From positions 1-25,893 of the forward strand of contig CAJMNV010000009.1 of the NCBI GenBank assembly GCA_905214825.1: 25,893 nucleotides of DNA. Direction: 5' to 3'. Below are positions 21,448 through 25,893 of this stretch, piece by piece; the stretch's first letter is position 1, and each line of letters begins with the position of its first letter. The notes under the pieces were generated by a model. The model did no database searches and was not told where the DNA came from. It saw only the letters and a list, made by a program, of their open reading frames with translations. A program made the translations under genes and the position numbers. The stretch comes from an uncultured bacterium (lineage in GTDB: Bacteria; Bacillota; Clostridia; Lachnospirales; Anaerotignaceae).

Positions 21448-22248
21448 ATGAAAAAATATATTGGTGTGGTGTTGGCAGCAGTGCTGTTATTTGCAACAAC
21501 AGGTTGTGGTACACAAAAAGAAGAACAACAACAGCCAAACACACAACAGCCTGCACAAACAGGAGAAGTCAAGGATGCTATCATACAGGCAGAAATGCCA
21601 AAAGCAGGTGAAGAAATTGCAGTGATGACAACATCAGAAGGTGTCATCAAAATGCGGCTTTTCCCAGAAGAAGCCCCAAAAGCAGTTGAAAATTTCAAAA
21701 CATTGGCAAAAAAGGGGTATTATGATGGACTGATATTCCATCGTGTCATTCAAGATTTTATGATACAAGGCGGTGACCCAACAGGTACAGGGGCTGGTGG
21801 TGAAAGTATGTGGGGAGAAGCATTTGCAGATGAAGTTTCTCCAAATCTGCATTTTTATAATGGTGCTTTGGCGATGGCAAACAGTGGCCCCAATACAAAT
21901 GGCAGTCAATTTTTTATTGTGCAGCAAAAAAGTGTTGCAGATGACTATCTCAATCAATTAAAAGAAGCAAGAGATAACAACGAAGAACAGTTGGGTTTGA
22001 GTATCAACAATGTATTCTATCCTTTGACACAGTTATTTCCGAATACAGTGTTAGATTACTACAAAGAACACGGTGGTGCGATACACTTGGAATATATTTA
22101 TGGAAATCCTTACACCATATTTGGGCAAGTGATAGAAGGTATGGATACTGTGGATAATATTGCAGCAAAAGAGGTCAATGCACATGCAAAGCCTCTGGAA
22201 GATATTACAATTGAAAGTATCACATTTGAGCCGTATACGGCAAAATAA
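21448..22248 (+). CDS. Cyclophilin-type peptidyl-prolyl isomerase lipoprotein
   Basis: A 266-aa extracytoplasmic peptidyl-prolyl cis-trans isomerase that should help fold exported proteins. It has a type II signal peptide with lipobox TTGC (Cys20), then a Gln-rich linker (KEEQQQPNTQQPAQT). The cyclophilin domain follows (about 57-262), with GYYDGLIFHRVIQDFMIQGG (the catalytic FHRVI..FMIQGGD core), ALAMANSGPNTNGSQFFIVQ and YTIFGQVIEGMDTVDNI. Between FFIVQ and YTIFGQV lies an insert of about 65 residues (DDYLNQLKEARDNNEEQLGL and beyond) that compact cyclophilins lack; it is mostly helical. GGAGG is nine bases before the ATG. A second lipoprotein gene follows in the same direction. Confidence 0.93.
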   Translation: MKKYIGVVLAAVLLFATTGCGTQKEEQQQPNTQQPAQTGEVKDAIIQAEMPKAGEEIAVMTTSEGVIKMRLFPEEAPKAVENFKTLAKKGYYDGLIFHRVIQDFMIQGGDPTGTGAGGESMWGEAFADEVSPNLHFYNGALAMANSGPNTNGSQFFIVQQKSVADDYLNQLKEARDNNEEQLGLSINNVFYPLTQLFPNTVLDYYKEHGGAIHLEYIYGNPYTIFGQVIEGMDTVDNIAAKEVNAHAKPLEDITIESITFEPYTAK

Positions 22249-22276
22249 AACATGGGCAAAGAAAGGATTTGGCAGT

Positions 22277-22762
22277 ATGAAAAAAAAATCAGCATTGTTT
22301 TTGGCATTGGTATGTAGTTTGGGGGTATTGTCTGGATGTGGTAAAGAGTCTGTACCACAGCAAGAAGTATCTTACAATATGACGTTTGTCAATGAAACAG
22401 GGCAAGATGTGTCTGCATTGAAAATACGTCCCACAGAAGACTATGACTGGACGAATAATTTGTTGCAAAAAGATATTTGGAAAACAGGATATGAAGTACC
22501 TGTGTCTTTGAATGGGCAAGTACCTATCACAGAAAATGGCTGGCAGGTGCAAATGACATTTACCAATGGCAGTGAGAATATTTGGGAAGATGTTACATTG
22601 AAAGATGCAGATAAAATTACATTCACAATGGAAAACGGTCAAAATTTGGTCACGCATATGGACACTGTGGCAATACAAACAGAAACGCAAGAAGATATGA
22701 CAGTGCAAAATGAAGCAGATACAAAAGCAAACGATATACAACAAGATAATATACAAGAATGA
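22277..22762 (+). CDS. Hypothetical lipoprotein, 161 aa
   Basis: A predicted lipoprotein: signal MKKKSALFLALVCSLGV, lipobox LSGC with Cys21, then a beta-rich domain starting YNMTFVNETGQDVSALKIRP. This continues through DYDWTNNLLQKDIWKTGYEV and GWQVQMTFTNGSENIWEDVT, ending in an acidic Asn/Gln-rich tail. The pattern of a VNETG start, a middle WxxNLL motif and an end of VxMxxxNG resembles a small lipoprotein family I have seen in Clostridia with no assigned function. The ATG at 22277 has GAAAGGA upstream; the frame is open to 22160 but that lies within the cyclophilin gene. It is cotranscribed with the cyclophilin gene, 28 bases apart, and ends at a strong terminator. Confidence 0.75.
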   Translation: MKKKSALFLALVCSLGVLSGCGKESVPQQEVSYNMTFVNETGQDVSALKIRPTEDYDWTNNLLQKDIWKTGYEVPVSLNGQVPITENGWQVQMTFTNGSENIWEDVTLKDADKITFTMENGQNLVTHMDTVAIQTETQEDMTVQNEADTKANDIQQDNIQE

Positions 22763-22767
22763 TGATG

Positions 22768-22800
22768 AAAAAAACGGATTTTTTAAAAATCCGTTTTTTT
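22768..22800 (+). terminator. Terminator after the lipoprotein pair
   Basis: AACGGATTTTT pairs with AAAAATCCGTT with a short loop and is followed by a run of Ts to about 22800. It is five bases after the stop at 22762. Confidence 0.88.
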
Positions 22801-22832
22801 CAATCGTAAGAAAGAATTAAGAGAAATGGTGG

Positions 22833-22860
22833 TTGTTTTCTAATATTTGGGTGTTATGAT
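22833..22860 (+). promoter_or_regulatory. Putative promoter of the UspA-like gene
   Basis: TTGTTT (22833-22838), 16-base spacer, TATGAT (22855-22860). This would give a leader of about 105 nt containing a hairpin: TTCTTTTCTGT (22900-22910) with ACAGAAAAAGAA (22927-22938), one bulged A, flanked by AGTAT (22891-22895) and ATACT (22938-22942). Confidence 0.45.
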
Positions 22861-22972
22861 ACTCATGATATGTAAGAAGCCTTTATGAAAAGTATCCAGT
22901 TCTTTTCTGTGTTGTTCCTTCATAAAACAGAAAAAGAATACTATTTTTGACATTTTAAGGAGGCAATGCTTC

Positions 22973-23350
22973 ATGAAAACAAAAAAAGAGAAAATATTGG
23001 TTTTGATAACAGCACAAGAACAATCAAAGCATTTTATCACATTGGGATATGATGTTGCAAAAGAAACAGAAGGGGATTTGTATATTCTACATATTGCAGA
23101 TACAAATGATACAGAAAATACAAATAAAATGGAACAGATGCAAATATTGGCAGAATATGTGTGCAGTTTGGGCGGACAATTTTGCTTTTTATGGGATTTT
23201 GATATAAAAAATGCAGTCAAAAAATTTGTACAGCAAAATCATATTACAAAAATATTGGTCGAACCCCCATTGGTAGAACAAACAGAACAGTCAGAATATG
23301 CATATGCGACACAAACAGCAATTTTGTCAGACCAAAGTTTGATTGCATAA
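22973..23350 (+). CDS. Universal stress protein (UspA)-like protein
   Basis: A 125-aa cytosolic protein with a USP-like alpha/beta pattern. It opens with EKILVLITAQEQSKHFITLG (strand plus helix), then DLYILHIADTND (second strand), a helix ending at CSLGG, and DIKNAVKKFVQQNHITKILV (helix and fourth strand). The order and spacing resemble the USP domain, including the one embedded in KdpD sensors. The ATP-binding GxxGxxxxxxxxxG(S/T) motif near the C-terminus is absent, so it would be a non-nucleotide-binding member or a divergent relative. AAGGAGG precedes the ATG by nine bases. It is monocistronic, with its own terminator. Function is unknown. Confidence 0.65.
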   Translation: MKTKKEKILVLITAQEQSKHFITLGYDVAKETEGDLYILHIADTNDTENTNKMEQMQILAEYVCSLGGQFCFLWDFDIKNAVKKFVQQNHITKILVEPPLVEQTEQSEYAYATQTAILSDQSLIA

Positions 23351-23360
23351 ATGGGAAATA

Positions 23361-23398
23361 CAGTATAAAAACCGAAGCTTTCTTCGGTTTTTATACTG
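23361..23398. terminator. Terminator after the UspA-like gene
   Basis: Perfect 17-base inverted repeat: 23361-23377 pairs with 23382-23398 around a CTTT loop (core ACCGAAG-CTTT-CTTCGGT), with the T run inside the descending arm. It can act in both directions, but only the plus-strand gene needs it. Confidence 0.88.
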
Positions 23399-23426
23399 TT
23401 TGTATATGAGAATTTGCTATTTTTAG

Positions 23427-23455
23427 TTGCAAATAAACACGATTTATATTATTAT
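23427..23455 (+). promoter_or_regulatory. Promoter of the SEC-C/sua5/rpiB/upp genes
   Basis: TTGCAA (23427-23432), 17-base spacer, TATTAT (23450-23455), about 65 bases before the ATG at 23523. Confidence 0.55.
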
Positions 23456-23522
23456 GGCAAATGATAAGTTTTCTATTTTTCAGTAATTTTGAAACAAATG
23501 ATATAAAAGGAGAGAAAGTTAC

Positions 23523-24023
23523 ATGAGTTTATATGAAAACTGGATGAAAAAAGCATTTTCAAAAGATGGTAGAAGTGTAGATGCGATTTGGGAAAATTAT
23601 ATGCCCAAAGAACAAAAAATTTATGAATATATTTTGCGTGAAAAGGTAACAAAATTGGAAGGCACTGTGGGAGAATTGGCACAACGTTTTGGAATGACAC
23701 CAGAAGAAATTGTTGCTTTTGTAGATGGTATCAATGATGTGTTGCCTACTGCATATGACATGATGAGTCTGGAAGAAGACTCCAAAGTGGTATTAGATAT
23801 TGATTTTGCACGTTTGTACAAAAAAATGGTGGAATACCATGCAGAACATTTGTATCACCTGCCGGAATGGGACGGTATTTTTGATGCAGACACTAGAAGA
23901 AAATTGATGATGGAACAAAAACGTTCTCGTACTATCGTAAAAGGGGAAAAAATCGGACGCAATGACCCTTGCCCTTGCGGTAGTGGTAAAAAATACAAAA
24001 AATGTTGTGGAGCAAATCTGTAA
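23523..24023 (+). CDS. SEC-C zinc-motif protein
   Basis: A 166-aa protein ending in a SEC-C (SecA C-terminal) zinc-binding motif, IGRNDPCPCGSGKKYKKCCG (residues 144-163), with ligands Cys150, Cys152, Cys161 and Cys162. In SecA this motif binds zinc and SecB or ribosomes; stand-alone SEC-C proteins are common and poorly defined. The preceding 140 residues are helical and include TVGELAQRFGMTPEEIVAFV, which could be a small helix-turn-helix-like bundle, and YDMMSLEEDSKVVLDIDFAR. The ATG has AAAGGAG upstream. The stop is four bases before the Sua5 start, so the genes are likely coupled. Confidence 0.85.
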   Translation: MSLYENWMKKAFSKDGRSVDAIWENYMPKEQKIYEYILREKVTKLEGTVGELAQRFGMTPEEIVAFVDGINDVLPTAYDMMSLEEDSKVVLDIDFARLYKKMVEYHAEHLYHLPEWDGIFDADTRRKLMMEQKRSRTIVKGEKIGRNDPCPCGSGKKYKKCCGANL

Positions 24024-24027
24024 TCAG

Positions 24028-25077
24028 ATGAAAACCATACAAAAAAAGATTGATGCACAATATCCCGATGCAGATGTCATTGCACAAGCTGCGGAAATAT
24101 TGCGTCATGGTGGTTTGGTGGCATTTCCGACAGAAACGGTTTATGGTTTGGGTGCAAATGGTTTGGACGAAGCAGCTTGTCAAGGTATTTACCAAGCAAA
24201 GGGCAGACCTTCTGACAATCCTTTGATACTGCATATTTCTCATATAGATGAATTGCGTCCCATTGTAAGGGATATTTCAAAAACAGCACAAAAATTGATA
24301 GATGCTTTTTGGCCAGGGCCTTTGACGATGATATTTCCAAAAGCAGACTGTGTGCCAAATGTAGTGACAGGTGGTTTGGATACTGTGGCAGTGCGTTTTC
24401 CGTCACACCCTGTGGCAATGGCACTCATTCATAAAGCGGGGCTACCGATTGCTGCCCCCAGTGCCAACACATCAGGCAAACCAAGCCCAACAAGAGCAGA
24501 ACACGTTGTACTGGATTTGGACGGCAAAATCAATATGATATTAGACGGTGGTACAGCCGCATGGGGATTGGAGTCTACCATTGTGGACGTTTCTGTGACA
24601 CCACCTGTGATATTGCGTCCGGGGGCTGTGACAAAAGAAATGATGGAACAAGTGGTAGAAGATATTTCCATAGACCCAACGTTGTTACAAAAACCGACAG
24701 CAGATTTTCGGCCAAAAGCCCCAGGTATGAAATATACCCACTATGCCCCAAAGGCAGATGTTTTTTTGGTACAAGGCAATGATTGTGTGTGTGTCATCAA
24801 TGATTTGGCAAAAAAGCAAAAAGATGTAGGAAAAAAAGTCGGTGTTTTGGCAACAGATGAAACAAAGCAGAAGTATCATGCTGATGTTGTGCTTTCTGTG
24901 GGCAGTCGTGAAAATTTGGAAGAAGTTGGTGCAAATTTGTTTCATGTATTGCGGCAATTTGATGCATGGGATACAGATGTGGTGTATGCGGAGATGTTCC
25001 CTTTGTCGGGAGAAGGGTTGGCGATTATGAATCGTCTGCAAAAATCTGCAGGATATCGTGTGATAAAATCAGAATAA
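24028..25077 (+). CDS. tsaC: L-threonylcarbamoyladenylate synthase (Sua5/YciO/YrdC)
   Basis: A 349-aa Sua5-type enzyme that makes threonylcarbamoyl-AMP from threonine, bicarbonate and ATP for the universal t6A37 tRNA modification. The YrdC domain (about 15-200) shows GGLVAFPTETVYGLGANGLD (28-47), KGRPSDNPLILHI (58-70), GPLTMIFPKA, AVRFPSHPVA, PIAAPSANTSGKPSPT and ESTIVDVS, all standard. The C-terminal Sua5 domain starts after the linker containing GMKYTHYAPKA and ends LSGEGLAIMNRLQKSAGYRV. The length of about 350 is that of the two-domain Sua5 form. The start at 24028 is chosen because it directly follows the SEC-C stop; the frame is open upstream inside that gene, and the ribosome binding site is weak, suggesting coupling. 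Confidence 0.94.
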   Translation: MKTIQKKIDAQYPDADVIAQAAEILRHGGLVAFPTETVYGLGANGLDEAACQGIYQAKGRPSDNPLILHISHIDELRPIVRDISKTAQKLIDAFWPGPLTMIFPKADCVPNVVTGGLDTVAVRFPSHPVAMALIHKAGLPIAAPSANTSGKPSPTRAEHVVLDLDGKINMILDGGTAAWGLESTIVDVSVTPPVILRPGAVTKEMMEQVVEDISIDPTLLQKPTADFRPKAPGMKYTHYAPKADVFLVQGNDCVCVINDLAKKQKDVGKKVGVLATDETKQKYHADVVLSVGSRENLEEVGANLFHVLRQFDAWDTDVVYAEMFPLSGEGLAIMNRLQKSAGYRVIKSE

Positions 25078-25093
25078 AAAGGAGCGTAACAAT

Positions 25094-25522
25094 ATGATAG
25101 CATTGGGTTGTGACCATGGTGGTTATGCGTTGATGAAAGAAGTCATTGCATATTTAGATGCAAATAAAATTGCATATAAAAATTTTGGCACATTTTCCGA
25201 GGAGTCTGTGGATTATCCTGTGTATGCAAAAGCAGTTGCACATGCTGTGGCAGACGGAGAATGTGAAAAAGGCATTTTGATTTGTGGGACAGGCATTGGC
25301 ATTTCCATTGCAGCAAACAAAGTCAAAGGCATTCGTGCGGCATTGTGTGGCGATGTGTTTTCTGCAAAAGCAACCAGAGAACACAACGACGCCAATATAT
25401 TGGCAATGGGTGGCAGGGTGACTGGTGTAGGACTTGCTTTGGAAATTGTGAAAGCCTTTTTAGAAACATCTTTTTCAAATGATGAACGCCATATTAGAAG
25501 AATTCAGCAGATTGAGGATTGA
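25094..25522 (+). CDS. rpiB: Ribose-5-phosphate isomerase B
   Basis: A 142-aa LacAB/RpiB-family sugar-phosphate isomerase that interconverts ribulose-5-P and ribose-5-P in the pentose phosphate pathway. Signature residues: CDHGGYALM (Asp7, His8), VDYPVYA and the catalytic cysteine Cys64 in ILICGTGIGISIAANK, then REHNDANILAMGGR (96-109). Length is typical. AAAGGAG is nine bases before the ATG. It lies 16 bases after tsaC and 20 before upp, an arrangement (sua5-rpiB-upp) common in Firmicutes. An allose-6-P isomerase role is a minor alternative. Confidence 0.95.
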   Translation: MIALGCDHGGYALMKEVIAYLDANKIAYKNFGTFSEESVDYPVYAKAVAHAVADGECEKGILICGTGIGISIAANKVKGIRAALCGDVFSAKATREHNDANILAMGGRVTGVGLALEIVKAFLETSFSNDERHIRRIQQIED

Positions 25523-25542
25523 TTGCAAAAGGAGATGACGAC

Positions 25543-25893
25543 ATGAGCAAATTATTTGTATCAGAGCATCCACTCATTCAAAGCAAAATGGCAATGCTCA
25601 GAGACAAAGATACAGGTGCAAAAGAATTTCGTGAAATCATCGGAGAGGTAGCAATGCTACTTTCTTATGAAGCAACCAGAGATTTGCCACTTGTGGATAT
25701 TACCGTACAAACGCCTGTGGATATGGCAAATTGCCGTACCATTGACACAAAAATTGCCATTGTACCCATATTGCGTGCAGGCATTGGTATGACAGAAGGA
25801 CTTTTGCAGTTAATGCCCACGGCAAAAATCGGACATATTGGTTTGTATCGTGACCCTGCAACATTGCAACCAGTGGAATATTATTGTAAATTG
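25543..25893 (+). CDS. upp: Uracil phosphoribosyltransferase (5' part)
   Basis: The first 117 codons of a uracil phosphoribosyltransferase, which converts uracil and PRPP to UMP in pyrimidine salvage. The start MSKLFVSEHPLIQSKMAMLR is the classic Upp N-terminus, followed by FREIIGEVAMLLSYEATRDL, PLVDITVQTPV and VPILRAGIGMTEGLLQLMP. Family length is about 209, so the PRPP-binding loop and the C-terminus lie beyond the window. AAAGGAGATG precedes the ATG by seven bases. It is cotranscribed with rpiB. Confidence 0.95.
   Translation, partial: MSKLFVSEHPLIQSKMAMLRDKDTGAKEFREIIGEVAMLLSYEATRDLPLVDITVQTPVDMANCRTIDTKIAIVPILRAGIGMTEGLLQLMPTAKIGHIGLYRDPATLQPVEYYCKL

Overview
The window looks like a chromosomal segment of a low-GC, endospore-forming Clostridia member, plausibly of the Lachnospirales. 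The evidence is an AT-rich base composition, strong GGAGG ribosome binding sites, a ytfI/ytfJ (gerW) sporulation pair, T-box and TPP leader RNAs, and a metG-tatD-yabE-type block. I see no rRNA, tRNA, insertion sequence, phage gene or CRISPR array. Most of it is conserved housekeeping DNA.

Layout. (1) 1-1490, minus: a sodium/proline symporter (putP), cut by the window edge. (2) 1760-5283, minus: one apparent operon with a promoter at 5332-5360 and a terminator at 1698-1739. It encodes a 100-aa unknown protein, a DUF2953 (YtfI-like) membrane protein, a GerW/YtfJ spore protein, a solo CARF-nuclease of the Card1/Can2 (DUF1887) type and a TetR regulator. (3) 5418-6676, minus: a small lipoprotein, a sulfite-exporter-type (TauE/SafE) transporter split over two genes, and an overlapping 56-aa microprotein. 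(4) 6862-10352, plus: 4-alpha-glucanotransferase (malQ) and asparagine synthase (asnB). (5) 10410-11667, minus: a two-gene ThrE-type threonine/serine exporter. (6) 11829-15262, plus: a promoter, a TPP riboswitch with a terminator/antiterminator, then tenA and a ThiZ/ThiX/ThiY-type ABC importer. This is a thiamine-precursor uptake and salvage operon. (7) 15417-17034, plus: a short-chain dehydrogenase and a YihY/BrkB membrane protein. (8) 17070-20913, minus: metG under a methionine T-box, tatD, and a secreted G5-3D (YabE-like) protein that has its own long, structured leader. (9) 21448-25893, plus: a cyclophilin lipoprotein, another lipoprotein, a UspA-like protein, a SEC-C zinc-motif protein, Sua5/TsaC, rpiB and the first half of upp.

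The most unusual item is the CARF-nuclease gene. It lies inside a sporulation-type operon, next to a TetR gene and away from any CRISPR locus in view. Other items worth attention are the uncharacterised structured leader before the YabE-like gene, the 56-aa microprotein coupled to the split transporter, and several leader hairpins or promoter repeats. Many coding starts given here are internal to the longest open frame because a good ribosome binding site marks them; these cases are stated. All family assignments come from reading motifs by eye, without database searches.
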